A DNA stretch of 39,165 bases, from assembly GCA_025354565.1 (NCBI GenBank), contig JANXMQ010000084.1:1-39165 (forward strand). Reading direction: 5' to 3'. This DNA is from Akkermansiaceae bacterium. Lineage in GTDB: Bacteria; Verrucomicrobiota; Verrucomicrobiia; Verrucomicrobiales; Akkermansiaceae. The notes under the pieces were generated by a model. The model was not told the origin of the DNA and made no database searches. It saw nothing but the letters and a program-made list of their open reading frames with translations. This document shows positions 25,350-32,658 of this stretch, one piece after another. Numbering within the stretch: the stretch's first letter is position 1; the number at the start of each line of letters is the position of its first letter. The position numbers and the translations under genes were made by a program.

Positions 25350-26249
25350 TCATGCTCCCAGACGCTTGCGGGAGGCTAACAATTCATTCAGGAAATCGCT
25401 CGGTGTGCGGTCGGTGGTGGTGATGCGGAAATCCACGCGCAGGCCGCCGCAGCGATGGCGAAATCCCTGGATCGCCGTGCCGATGGCTTCGCGATAAGCG
25501 GCCCGGACGAGGGCGGCATCCGCTTCGAGGCGTTCGCCGGTTTCCATGTCGATGAAGTCGGACACACCGTCGAAGGGCAGATCGAGCTCCGCCGGGTCTA
25601 ACACTTGCACCAACACCACATCATGCCCGCGTCGGCGGAAATGCGCGAGCGCACGGAACACCGCATCCGGCGCGTCCAACAAGTCGGACAACATCAGCAC
25701 CAATCCCCGACGGGCCATGCCTTCCGCCAACGCTTCCAACGCCTTGCCGGTATCCGTGCGGCCGGCGGGTTGATGGGCGGCGAGGGCTTCGAGAAAATGC
25801 CTGGTGTGACGCGTCCCGCCCTTGGCCGGGAGCCAAGTGCGGACCTGATCGTCATAGACCACAAGGCCGAAGGAATCCTGCTGGTGGCTCGCCAGATAGG
25901 CCGCCCCGGCCGCCAGCTCGCGGGCGAATTCAAATTTCGTGAGTTTGCCCGAATGCCGGAATGCCATCGACGCGGACGCGTCTAACACGAGGTGGACACG
26001 CAGGCTGGTTTCCTCTTGGAATTGTTTGATGAAATAGCGTTCGCTACGACCAAAGACCTTCCAATCGAGATGCCGCAAACTGTCGCCCTGCACATAGTCG
26101 CGGTGGTCGCGGAACTCGACACTCGCGCCCTTGACCGCGCTCGAATGCTGGCCCGCCCGCCCGCCCTCCGCCGTCCACCGCGAGCCAAGCGCGAGGTGGT
26201 CAAGCCGCCGCATGGTTTCGGGTGATAGAAAATCGGAAAAGCCGGGCAT
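25350..26249 (-). CDS. DUF58 domain protein
   Basis: 299 residues, a full DUF58 protein of the cytoplasmic type that has a vWA-like fold. Signatures: GQHSSAVKGASVEFRDHRDY with VQGDSLRHLDWKVFGRS (the family hallmark), VHLVLDASASMAF (degenerate MIDAS), GLVLMLSDLLDAP and DVVLVQVLDPAE. It lies between the DUF4159 gene and the BatA-like gene on the same strand, as is usual for these clusters. The partner MoxR AAA+ gene is not in the 140 bp upstream where one often finds it. Confidence 0.88.
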   Translation of the reverse strand: MPGFSDFLSPETMRRLDHLALGSRWTAEGGRAGQHSSAVKGASVEFRDHRDYVQGDSLRHLDWKVFGRSERYFIKQFQEETSLRVHLVLDASASMAFRHSGKLTKFEFARELAAGAAYLASHQQDSFGLVVYDDQVRTWLPAKGGTRHTRHFLEALAAHQPAGRTDTGKALEALAEGMARRGLVLMLSDLLDAPDAVFRALAHFRRRGHDVVLVQVLDPAELDLPFDGVSDFIDMETGERLEADAALVRAAYREAIGTAIQGFRHRCGGLRVDFRITTTDRTPSDFLNELLASRKRLGA

Positions 26250-26330
26250 TTTTAAAAGATTAAATCTTAAATTCTAAACAGATGATAGGAGATCGGAGAT
26301 AGGGGATTTAATAGAATCCGCTTTACGTTC

Positions 26331-26361
26331 CTCTGCGGCCTTTGTGACTTTGCGGTAAATC
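26331..26361 (-). repeat. degenerate dispersed intergenic repeat
   Basis: The minus strand reads TTTACCGCAAAGTCACAAAG, then GCCGCAGAGGAACG: GCAAAG/GCAGAG units with a period of about 10-12. It appears to belong to the same loose family as the TTAACCGCAGATG arms at 329-460. It sits in the 140-bp gap between DUF58 and DUF4159; the remainder of the gap is AT-rich. Confidence 0.45.
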
Positions 26362-26389
26362 TTCATTCTCTTCAGTTCGACGTTCGACT

Positions 26390-27865
26390 TTATTTAACCA
26401 AAGCATGGAACAATATATTAACTCCAAGCGCGGTGGAATCCGCCGGCTCGTAGCCGATGGCATAGGGGGCGGGGGCTTGTTCCCAGCCGGCCGATAGATC
26501 GCGGGGGCAGTAGATGATGGCGGTGGAACCATTGATTTCCGCAGTGAACAATTCCGGTGCGGTCGTCTTGCGGTTGTCGAGTTGGGCGGACAGCGCGGGG
26601 CGGACTTTGACCATGCCCGCTTCGTTCGGTTGGTGGCAGAGCGGCGAGTTCGCAGGCACCGGAACCAGCGGGTGATCCGCCAGCACCTTCGCCATTTCCG
26701 CACGGAAGGCGGTGTCGAAAGAGGCGCGACCATCGCCCGCCTCTGCGAAGAGGACGCCGCCTTTCATCAGGAACTGCCGCAGATTGGCGCGTTCGTTTTC
26801 GCCGAGCGCAAAATCCGTAGTGCCTGTTAGGTAGAGCAGCGGCGTCTCAAACATCGAGGCGTCTGATAGAGAAACCTCGCGCCAGTCGAAGGAGACCGGA
26901 GCACCGGTGACTTCATTGAATTTCCGCAACAACATCGGCATGGCGGCAGGCCGGGTTTTCCATGGCCCGGCGTGGGCGACCCAGCCGACGCGCAGGCTGC
27001 CCGCCTTGCTGCCGCCGCCGTCGGCGAGTTCCACGCTCTTGCCCGTGCTGCGACCGGCCTCCTGCATGGCGGTGACGTAGGAAACGAGATTCGCGCCGAG
27101 TCGCCGGGCGTCCTCATCCTCGTAGCCCCAGGAATCGTGACGGTTTTTTTCCCAACCCATCGCGATGTCGAAGCGCGAGATGATGATGGCGGTGCGGTTG
27201 TCAATGTCCACCCCGTCGAACCAGGGAAAATTATCCTTCACCACGCCGTCCTTGATGGCGCGCTCGCGGTATTTCACCTCCTTGATTTCATGGTAGGCGC
27301 GGAACATCGGGTGATCTAACCGCAGCCGATAGACCGGGTTTTCCGGCAGGATTTCCTGCGCGGCGGCGACTGCAGACTGATAGAAATCCGGGTGACCGAC
27401 GAGGGCGTTGAACAGGATTGTGCCACCATTCCGCACATATTCGCGCATCCGGGTGATCTCCTCGGGAGAGAGTTTGAAGGGTTTGTAGCCGGAGCGGTAG
27501 AGCACCGGATTTTCGCGGGGATTGGTGGAGACTTCCCGCCAAGTTTTGATGTTGGAGCTGAAATTCACCCCCATTTCCCCGCTCATCCATTCGAGCAGTT
27601 TTTTCAAATCGTGCGGTGTGCGCGCCCAGTCCTCGGCATCGCCGGTGCGGATCTTGGTGAGCAGGACCGGTGGCTGCGGCGGATTCTTGTGCTCTTGGCG
27701 TTTTTGCGGGACTGCGGGGTAGGGAAGCGGCGGCATTCCTTCGGACGACGAAACCTGCGCGGGCGGCGGCTTGGGATTCTGCAAGGGCGGTGGCTCGGGC
27801 GGGATTGGCACGGCCAAAACGACCACGGGACATAGCGCGAACAAGACGGCGGGGATAGCTTTCAT
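26390..27865 (-). CDS. secreted DUF4159 protein, two tandem domains
   Basis: 491 residues from the ATG at 27863-27865. Signal peptide MKAIPAVLFALCPVVVLAVP, a Pro-rich linker to about residue 65, then one DUF4159 domain (FSSNIKTWREVS; GGTILFNALVGHPDFYQS; DHPMFRAYHEI; GWEKNRHDSWGYEDEDARRLGANLVSY) and a second, more divergent copy (RVGWVAHAGPW; GGVLFAEAGDGRASFDTAF; GWEQAPAPYAIGYEP). DUF4159 proteins have a glutamine-amidotransferase-like fold and are found with MoxR, DUF58 and Bat genes. Probably periplasmic; no catalytic activity can be assigned. Confidence 0.85.
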   Translation of the reverse strand: MKAIPAVLFALCPVVVLAVPIPPEPPPLQNPKPPPAQVSSSEGMPPLPYPAVPQKRQEHKNPPQPPVLLTKIRTGDAEDWARTPHDLKKLLEWMSGEMGVNFSSNIKTWREVSTNPRENPVLYRSGYKPFKLSPEEITRMREYVRNGGTILFNALVGHPDFYQSAVAAAQEILPENPVYRLRLDHPMFRAYHEIKEVKYRERAIKDGVVKDNFPWFDGVDIDNRTAIIISRFDIAMGWEKNRHDSWGYEDEDARRLGANLVSYVTAMQEAGRSTGKSVELADGGGSKAGSLRVGWVAHAGPWKTRPAAMPMLLRKFNEVTGAPVSFDWREVSLSDASMFETPLLYLTGTTDFALGENERANLRQFLMKGGVLFAEAGDGRASFDTAFRAEMAKVLADHPLVPVPANSPLCHQPNEAGMVKVRPALSAQLDNRKTTAPELFTAEINGSTAIIYCPRDLSAGWEQAPAPYAIGYEPADSTALGVNILFHALVK

Positions 27866-27990
27866 GGCGGTAAATTGCATTGAATCCAATCGTTAAAACG
27901 CAGGTCGCCGGTGCTTTCATTCAATGGATCCATGAGAATGTGAGGCGGGGGTTGTGATCGACCGTGGGCCTGCTATTTTCCGGCAGCCCG

Positions 27991-28728
27991 ATGAATGCCA
28001 ATTTCCCCCCACCGCCGGTTTCCACGGGAGTCGTTTACGAGGCGCGCGGGGTGCGCAAGGTCTATCACACCGGCGAACTGGATGTGGTGGCTCTGCATGG
28101 CGTGGACATCGAGCTGAACGCCGGCGAGTTCGTCTGCCTGCTCGGCGCGTCCGGCAGCGGGAAATCGACCCTGCTCAACATCCTCGGCGGACTCGACGTG
28201 CCAACTGCGGGAAACCTGATCTACAAGGGCTGGCCGTTGGATGGCGCGGATGAAAACACGCTCACTCTATTCCGCCGCAACTGCGTGGGCTTCGTGTTCC
28301 AATTCTACAACCTCATTCCCAGCCTAACAGCTCGTGAGAACGTCGCGCTCATCACCGGCATTTCCCGCGATCCGATGTCACCGGAAGAGGCTTTGGAAAT
28401 GGTCGGACTGACCGCGCGGATGGATCATTTTCCCTCACAACTTTCTGGTGGCGAACAGCAGCGGGTGGCGATTGCCCGCGCCATCGCGAAACGTCCCGAA
28501 GTTCTGCTCTGTGACGAACCCACCGGCGCACTCGATGTCACGACCGGCATCGCCGTGCTCGAAGCTGTGGAGCGCATCAATCGTGAACTTGGCACGCTCA
28601 CTGTCATCATCACCCACAACGCCGTCATGGCGGAAATGGCAGACCGGGTGTTGCATCTATCCGACGGAAAAATCGTGAAGGCATATCGGAATGAGACGCG
28701 GTTGTCAGCGGCACGGTTAAAATGGTGA
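27991..28728 (+). CDS. LolD/MacB-type ABC transporter ATPase, orphan
   Basis: 245 residues from the ATG at 27991 (frame open from a GTG at 27964). Walker [11 protein letters not shown]-loop [18 protein letters not shown], signature [15 protein letters not shown], Walker [14 protein letters not shown], switch H in [18 protein letters not shown]. The [14 protein letters not shown] segment and the short length are typical of the LolD/MacB/FtsE group that extracts lipoproteins or drives mechanotransmission. There is no permease gene on either side in the window. It is divergent from the DUF4159 gene. Confidence 0.88.
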   Translation: MNANFPPPPVSTGVVYEARGVRKVYHTGELDVVALHGVDIELNAGEFVCLLGASGSGKSTLLNILGGLDVPTAGNLIYKGWPLDGADENTLTLFRRNCVGFVFQFYNLIPSLTARENVALITGISRDPMSPEEALEMVGLTARMDHFPSQLSGGEQQRVAIARAIAKRPEVLLCDEPTGALDVTTGIAVLEAVERINRELGTLTVIITHNAVMAEMADRVLHLSDGKIVKAYRNETRLSAARLKW

Positions 28729-28821
28729 GGAAGTTGATGGTCGAAGGTTGATAGTTATTCCAGCGGATTGACGATTTCCAGAGGCTTGCCTTGCAAGTAT
28801 GGGATCTGTTAGCTTTTCACG

Positions 28822-29241
28822 GTGATTGAAGAACGGGTGAACAAGCTCCTTCCCCTCGCGACTAAAATCGCGAGGGAGTTCTCCAATATCCCCGGTCTGC
28901 CCCATGCGGAAATTGAACTGGGTGCCCAAGAAGCACTGGCCCACGCGGCCCGGCTTTTCGATCCTACAAAAGGCGACTTCCCCGCCTATGCCGCCCGCGC
29001 CATGCGCAATGCCCTGCGTGATCTCTACGAACGGCAGGCCCGCCACCATCGACACCACATTTACGATCTCGACCTCCCAATCACCGAGTCGGCCACCACC
29101 CCGGAGGCAAGGGTCCAGCAGGTTGAAGCTCCCGACGTTCCCTTGGCCGATAACGCCTCGAAATGGCAATGGTGTCCCTCTCGCCCCGTCTCCTTCTGGT
29201 GGCCGAAGGCATCCGCGATGGCAAGAGCTACAGCGAAATAG
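28822..29241 (+). CDS. sigma-70-like factor, region-2 part (frame ends after about 115 meaningful residues)
   Basis: GTG start at 28822 (read MIEERVNKLLPLATKIAREF). Residues 10-75 resemble sigma region 2 (LPHAEIELGAQEALAHAARL, DPTKGDFPAYAARAMRNALRD). After about residue 113 (ADNAS) the frame becomes unlike a protein (KWQWCPSRP...). The expected region 4 continues in the -1 frame from 29163. Either a 1-base deletion has split one sigma factor or two overlapping proteins are made. Targets unknown. Confidence 0.65.
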   Translation: MIEERVNKLLPLATKIAREFSNIPGLPHAEIELGAQEALAHAARLFDPTKGDFPAYAARAMRNALRDLYERQARHHRHHIYDLDLPITESATTPEARVQQVEAPDVPLADNASKWQWCPSRPVSFWWPKASAMARATAK

Positions 29242-29528
29242 GCACCTCCCTCGGTATCTCCAAACAAGCTGCCCACAAACTCGCCGGAGCCGCCATCACC
29301 ACCCTCCGCGAAAACCTCGCATCCATGGGCTTCCAAGGCATCGATACCCTCGGTCTTTTAAAAAGTGGCTGCGGCGTCTCGCCGCAGTCCGTTTTGGGAG
29401 GCGTCTCGCCTCCCGTATCTCCTAACCAAGTTGACGATTTTTCGCCTCACCCTTATTTCAAGGAGCGTGTGCATCCCATCTACATTTCCCTTCTCTCCTC
29501 AATCCCTCAATACTCTCAACCGTGTTGA
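29163..29528 (+). CDS. sigma region-4-like helix-turn-helix part, overlapping and out of frame
   Basis: ATG at 29163 lies inside the previous ORF, in the -1 frame. The first about 65 residues (MAMVSLSPRLLLVAEGIRDG, SYSEIGTSLGISKQAAHKLA, GAAITTLRENLASMG) are a clear region-4 HTH. From about residue 68 the frame runs into the dispersed repeat at 29362 and codes for repeat-derived sequence (SGCGVSPQSVLGGVSPPV...VDDFSPHP), so the real domain ends near 29360. Fused to 28822-29160 it would make an ordinary two-region sigma factor. Confidence 0.6.
   Translation: MAMVSLSPRLLLVAEGIRDGKSYSEIGTSLGISKQAAHKLAGAAITTLRENLASMGFQGIDTLGLLKSGCGVSPQSVLGGVSPPVSPNQVDDFSPHPYFKERVHPIYISLLSSIPQYSQPC
29362..29470 (+). 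repeat. bipartite hairpin element copy 2 plus VDDF box
   Basis: 29362-29415: AAAGTGGCTG, hairpin 1 (GCGGCG-TCT-CGCCGC), linker ending GTTTTGG, hairpin 2 (GGGAGGCG-TCT-CGCCTCCC). It is followed at 29429-29470 by AGTTGACGATTTTTCGCCTC and ACCCTTATTTCAAGGAG. Nearly the same series occurs at 30511-30632. It sits at the 3' end of the sigma region-4 frame and codes for its tail. Confidence 0.7.
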
Positions 29529-29612
29529 GCGTATTGACCGCAAAATCTGTATTGCTCTGCCCTCCCTGTCAGAATAATTTCCCCCACAAGACTATTAGCA
29601 AAATAAAGCCTC

Positions 29613-29690
29613 ATGTTAATCTATCTCGACACATGTTGCTTGAATCGTCCTTACGACGATCAAGCCCAACCTCGCATCCAGTTGGAAGCA
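29613..29690 (+). pseudogene. PIN-domain toxin remnant (N-terminal 26 residues)
   Basis: MLIYLDTCCLNRPYDDQAQP, then RIQLEA, is the typical start of a VapC-like PIN ribonuclease: the first acidic residue is D6 and NRP-DD follows. After RIQLEA the frame turns into His/Pro/Arg-rich sequence without the other acidic PIN residues, though it stays open to 29837. A 3' deletion has removed the catalytic core. Intact relatives are about 130-150 residues. Confidence 0.6.
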
Positions 29691-29751
29691 TTCCACTCAA
29701 TTGACCATCTCCGTTCTCAATCCCGTCCAATTCTCCACCACCTGAAATCTC

Positions 29752-29976
29752 ATGAGCACCACCACCACTTACACCAGCCCCATCGACCTCTACCGCCAAG
29801 GAGTCGCCGTCCTAACCGATCACCTCGGTCCGGTTGACTCCGTCCGCTTTCTCCGGCTGCTCGACCAAGGCTCCGGCGACTACACCGCCACCCGCCAAAA
29901 CCAGTCCGCCGATGGAACCATGGAAGACCTCTGTGCTGAAATCCACGACTTTGAAGTCAAACAGCTAAAACCATGA
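29752..29976 (+). CDS. small protein of unknown function, 74 residues
   Basis: MSTTTTYTSPIDLYRQGVAV, then LTDHLGPVDSVRFLRLLDQG and SGDYTATRQNQ. The LGPVD-RFLRLLDQGSGDYT block resembles small conserved proteins that travel next to PIN or other toxin genes in many bacteria, so an antitoxin or accessory role is possible, but I cannot name the family. Its stop overlaps the next gene's ATG by 4 bases (ATGA at 29973-29976), so the two form a coupled pair. Confidence 0.6.
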   Translation: MSTTTTYTSPIDLYRQGVAVLTDHLGPVDSVRFLRLLDQGSGDYTATRQNQSADGTMEDLCAEIHDFEVKQLKP

Positions 29977-30182
29977 ATCACAATCCACTCGTCACCGAAA
30001 TCCGTAAAAAGCGCGCTGAAATCCTCGAATCTTTGGAGGGCGACTATCACGCCATGATGAACGCCATGAAACAAAACCAGTGGGATAGCGGCCACGAAGT
30101 CGTGAACCTCGCCCGCGACAATCGCCAAGCTCCGGTTGCAGCAAAGGTCACCCGCCGCAAAACCGCAAAACTCCCGGCATAA
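29973..30182 (+). CDS. small protein of unknown function, 69 residues, coupled to previous gene
   Basis: MNHNPLVTEIRKKRAEILES, then LEGDYHAMMNAMKQNQWDSG and HEVVNLARD, with a basic tail (KVTRRKTAKLPA). Helical, acidic/basic and likely cytoplasmic. The E-I-R-x3-AEILE...GDYHAMM layout resembles small proteins found as pairs with the LGPVD-type gene upstream. Toxin-antitoxin function is a guess from size, coupling and the surrounding PIN and YhcG debris. Confidence 0.6.
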   Translation: MNHNPLVTEIRKKRAEILESLEGDYHAMMNAMKQNQWDSGHEVVNLARDNRQAPVAAKVTRRKTAKLPA

Positions 30183-30199
30183 TGACCGCAATAAGGAGA

Positions 30200-30217
30200 C
30201 GCGACATTCCTGTCGCG
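30200..30217. repeat. mini-hairpin CGCGACA-TTCC-TGTCGCG type
   Basis: A 7-bp perfect stem with a TTCC loop lies right after the stop of the 69-residue gene. It is a short palindrome of the kind scattered through this window, and in one frame codes for RDIPVA. Confidence 0.55.
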
Positions 30218-30241
30218 CCGCCAATGAATCGTGTGAGATCC

Positions 30242-30469
30242 ATGCGCCAAGCTCCCATTGTTATCGAATCAAAAAAGAACCGGCTCGTCGCCGAGTATGC
30301 CCTGCGCGGCTTGGACCCATCCATCGCCGTCGCCGCCTGGCAGACGCAACTCACCGAATCCCTCCCGGAGGAACTGCGCGGCAGCCTGCCCACCATCGAG
30401 GAAATCGAAGCCGAGCTCGCTGGCGACCTTCCTCACGAATCGACAAAACAAGGAGGATTTCATGACTAA
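30242..30469 (+). pseudogene. C-terminal remnant of a YhcG-type (DUF1016, PD-(D/E)xK) nuclease
   Basis: From the ATG at 30242: MRQAPIVIESKKNRLVAEYA, LRGLDPSIAVAAW, LTESLPEELRGSLPTIEEIE, AEL. This matches the last about 60 residues of DUF1016/YhcG proteins (VAEYALR...IGVA-Y-L...LPEEL...LPSIEEIEAEL). The nuclease core and N-terminal DNA-binding part are gone. The same frame is open from 30182, but the first 20 residues come from a hairpin repeat. Confidence 0.6.
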
Positions 30470-30510
30470 CGCATTCGAAATCCGCCTCGTCAGTCGGGCT
30501 GATCTTCTTC

Positions 30511-30632
30511 AAAGTAGCTGTGGCGTCCCGTCGCAGACCGTTGCGGGAGGCGTCTCGCCTCCCGTCTTCCGCCCCCGAGTTGACGATTTTCCGCCTCACC
30601 CGTATTCAAGGAGTGTGGGTGTCTCGCCCACA
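30511..30632 (+). repeat. bipartite hairpin element copy 3 plus VDDF box and third hairpin
   Basis: AAAGTAGCTG, hairpin 1 (TGGCG/CGTCG imperfect), linker CAGACCGTTGCGG, hairpin 2 (GGGAGGCG-TCT-CGCCTCCC, ends 30564), then at 30578-30617 AGTTGACGATTTTCCGCCTC and ACCCGTATTCAAGGAGTGTG, and hairpin 3 (TGTGGGTG-TCT-CGCCCACA, 30614-30632). The stretch 30633-30894 that follows shows no gene I can support. Confidence 0.7.
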
Positions 30633-30894
30633 TTCATCCTCTCTACGAACGCCGATTCCCGAAATATCGAACACCATCCTCTTCCTCGCTGCTCACCGAT
30701 CACTCGGCACTCTCCATTTCAGCATCTCAGTATCTCAGAATCGTCGCCTTTCTACTTCCAAACCTCTTTCTCTTACCTAAACACTGAACACTAACAACTT
30801 TCCTGCACATCACCATCACACAGATTCGAACTCTGGCGCGAAAAGTCTCCAATGATCCCAAACACATGGCCATGATTCACCAACACCATTCCCC

Positions 30895-32307
30895 ATGAAA
30901 GAATCCGAAACCATCGAGTTCAAGAAAAGCCTCGCCGAGCTTGGCGATGGCCTGAATTCCGTCGTGGCTATTCTCAATAAGCACGGCGCGGGCGAACTCT
31001 GGTTCGGCATCAAAAACGACGGAACACCCGCCGGAATGGATGTCACGGAAACTACCCTGCGGAAAGTTTCCCAAGCCATCGCCGCCCACATCGAGCCGAA
31101 AATCTACCCCGACGTATCCACCGTCGCCCTCGGCGGGAAATCCTGCATCCGTGTCGCCTTCTCCGGTGGCGAAAAGCCCTACTACGCCCACGGGCGCGGT
31201 TACATGCGCGTCGCCGACGAAGACCGCCAGCTCTCCGCCAAGGAAATCGAATCCATCATCCTGCGCAAAAACCGCAGCCATCGCGGCTGGGACTCCGAAC
31301 CCATCACCACCGGCTCCTTCAAGCCCGATGCGGCGAAGATCCGCGCCTACGTCCGCAAAGCAGGTCTTCCATGGACCAACTCGCAAAGCGCCCTCGAAAG
31401 CCTCGGCCTTTACGCGGGCGGGCATGATCTCAACGCCGCCCGAGTGTTTTTCGCCAAACCACCGGCCCTCACCCTCCGCTGCGCCGTCTTCGCCACCCCC
31501 TCCACCTCCACGATCATCGACCAGCATGATTTCCATGGCGACATCCTCATGCTCATCGAGGAAGCCGAAAAATATATCCTCAAGAACATCCGCATCGGCA
31601 TGAGGCTCGATGGCCTTGTCCGCGTCGATGTCCCGGAAATCAACCGCGAGGCCTTCCGCGAAGCCATCGTCAACGCCTTCTGCCACCGCGATTACCGCGA
31701 CCCCGACGAAGTCCGCATCGCCATCTTCCCGGACCGCGTCGAAGTCCGCAATCCGGGCACACTCATGGAAGGTGTCACCCTGCGGACTCTCAAAACCGCC
31801 AAAATTTCGCGCCGCCGCAATCCCCTCATCGCCGATCTCCTGCGCCGCATCCAATACATCGAGGCCTGGGGCCGCGGCATCCCGCTCATTCTCGAAAAAG
31901 CCCCCAACGTCCGCTTCTCCCAAGCCGCCGGAATCTTCATCACCGAGTTCCCAAGGCCGTCTGCCAGCGAAGCAGATGAACCACGGCCCGAGTCGGGGCT
32001 AGAGTCGGGGGCCCAGTCAGGGGCCCAGTCAGGGGCCCAGTCAGGGGCCCAGTCGGAACAGATTCTCAGCCTGCTGATAAATGGGCCATTTTCTGCCAAT
32101 GAATTGGTAAATCGACTGGGACTCGAAACGAAAACCGGTGCCTTCAAGCGTTCCATCATGGAGCTGCTCAATGGCGGCCTCATCCAGCGCACCATCCCGG
32201 AAAAACCCAACAGCCGCCTCCAGAAATACCGCCTCACACCAAAAGGCTACGCCGCTATATACAATGATCCCGTTCACCAAGTTGACGATTTCCCACCTCA
32301 ACCGTAA
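30895..32307 (+). CDS. AlbA_2/Schlafen-type ATP-binding regulator (RecG-like C-terminal family)
   Basis: 470 residues. The AlbA_2 (Schlafen-like) domain occupies about 1-125 (ESETIEFKKSL; VVAILNKHGAGELWFGIKND; PYYAHGRGYMRVADEDRQLS). A HATPase_c_4-like domain follows (REAFREAIVNAFCHRDYRDP; VRIAIFPDRVEVRNPGTL; RRRNPLIADLLRRIQYIEAW; GRGIPLI), then an SGAQ repeat linker and a winged-helix domain (ILSLLINGPFSANELVNRLG, ...SIMELLNGGLIQRT). Such proteins are usually regulators or defence-associated ATPases. The last residues (VDDFPPQP) come from the dispersed repeat at 32280. No clear partner gene remains beside it. Confidence 0.82.
   Translation: MKESETIEFKKSLAELGDGLNSVVAILNKHGAGELWFGIKNDGTPAGMDVTETTLRKVSQAIAAHIEPKIYPDVSTVALGGKSCIRVAFSGGEKPYYAHGRGYMRVADEDRQLSAKEIESIILRKNRSHRGWDSEPITTGSFKPDAAKIRAYVRKAGLPWTNSQSALESLGLYAGGHDLNAARVFFAKPPALTLRCAVFATPSTSTIIDQHDFHGDILMLIEEAEKYILKNIRIGMRLDGLVRVDVPEINREAFREAIVNAFCHRDYRDPDEVRIAIFPDRVEVRNPGTLMEGVTLRTLKTAKISRRRNPLIADLLRRIQYIEAWGRGIPLILEKAPNVRFSQAAGIFITEFPRPSASEADEPRPESGLESGAQSGAQSGAQSGAQSEQILSLLINGPFSANELVNRLGLETKTGAFKRSIMELLNGGLIQRTIPEKPNSRLQKYRLTPKGYAAIYNDPVHQVDDFPPQP
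32005..32052 (+). repeat. four 12-bp in-frame tandem repeats encoding SGAQ
   Basis: Units of TCAGGGGCCCAG (the first has TCGGGG) are repeated four times with almost no divergence, preceded by a related GAGTCGGGG stretch. The unit length is a multiple of three, so copy-number change would alter linker length without breaking the frame. The linker joins the ATPase-like and winged-helix parts. Confidence 0.85.
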
Positions 32308-32370
32308 TCAAGGCGAGTGGGCGTCCTTCGGCTGGCGTAGCACCGCGAACCCACCTCGCCCACATTCTTC
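32280..32370 (+). repeat. dispersed repeat, third VDDF box with enlarged hairpin 3
   Basis: AGTTGACGATTTCCCACCTC, AACCGTAATCAAGG, then GAGTGGGCG (about 32315-32323) and CGCCCACATTC (about 32357-32367) pair across an insert of about 33 nt. It aligns with 29429-29470 and 30578-30632 but lacks the upstream paired hairpins. It supplies the last codons and stop of the AlbA_2 gene. Confidence 0.65.
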
Positions 32371-32417
32371 CTCCTCATTTCAGCCTTTCAGGATTTCAGA
32401 ATTTCAGCTTTCATCTC

Positions 32418-32483
32418 ATGAACCTCTCCACCGCCAAACAACTCGCCGCCATCGTGCGCATGGAAATGGAGGGTGGAAAATGA
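32418..32483 (+). CDS. tiny ORF, 21 residues, possibly a gene remnant
   Basis: MNLSTAKQLAAIVRMEMEGG followed by K and a stop; the next ATG (32480) overlaps it as ATGA and continues as MKPNRPIDLFIETPTSS to 32566. Coupling suggests remnants of a former operon, but neither piece matches a family I know. The rest of 32370-32658 has no supportable gene; it ends with the leader of the kinase gene. Confidence 0.25.
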   Translation: MNLSTAKQLAAIVRMEMEGGK

Positions 32484-32658
32484 AACCAAACCGCCCGATA
32501 GATCTTTTCATCGAAACACCAACCTCTTCACCAATGCTCACTCGGCAATTCCCCATCTTGGCATAGCGCAGCGACGCTAAATCAGCCCGCCACCAACATC
32601 CGCCTATTCGGCTTGAACTCGTGCGCCTCACTATCTTCAACGACATCACCATAACACC

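Noticed and set aside
30877..31923. 348-residue minus-strand ORF opposite the AlbA_2 gene
   Set aside because: Antisense shadow rich in D/G/E/A runs; the plus frame has clear domains.
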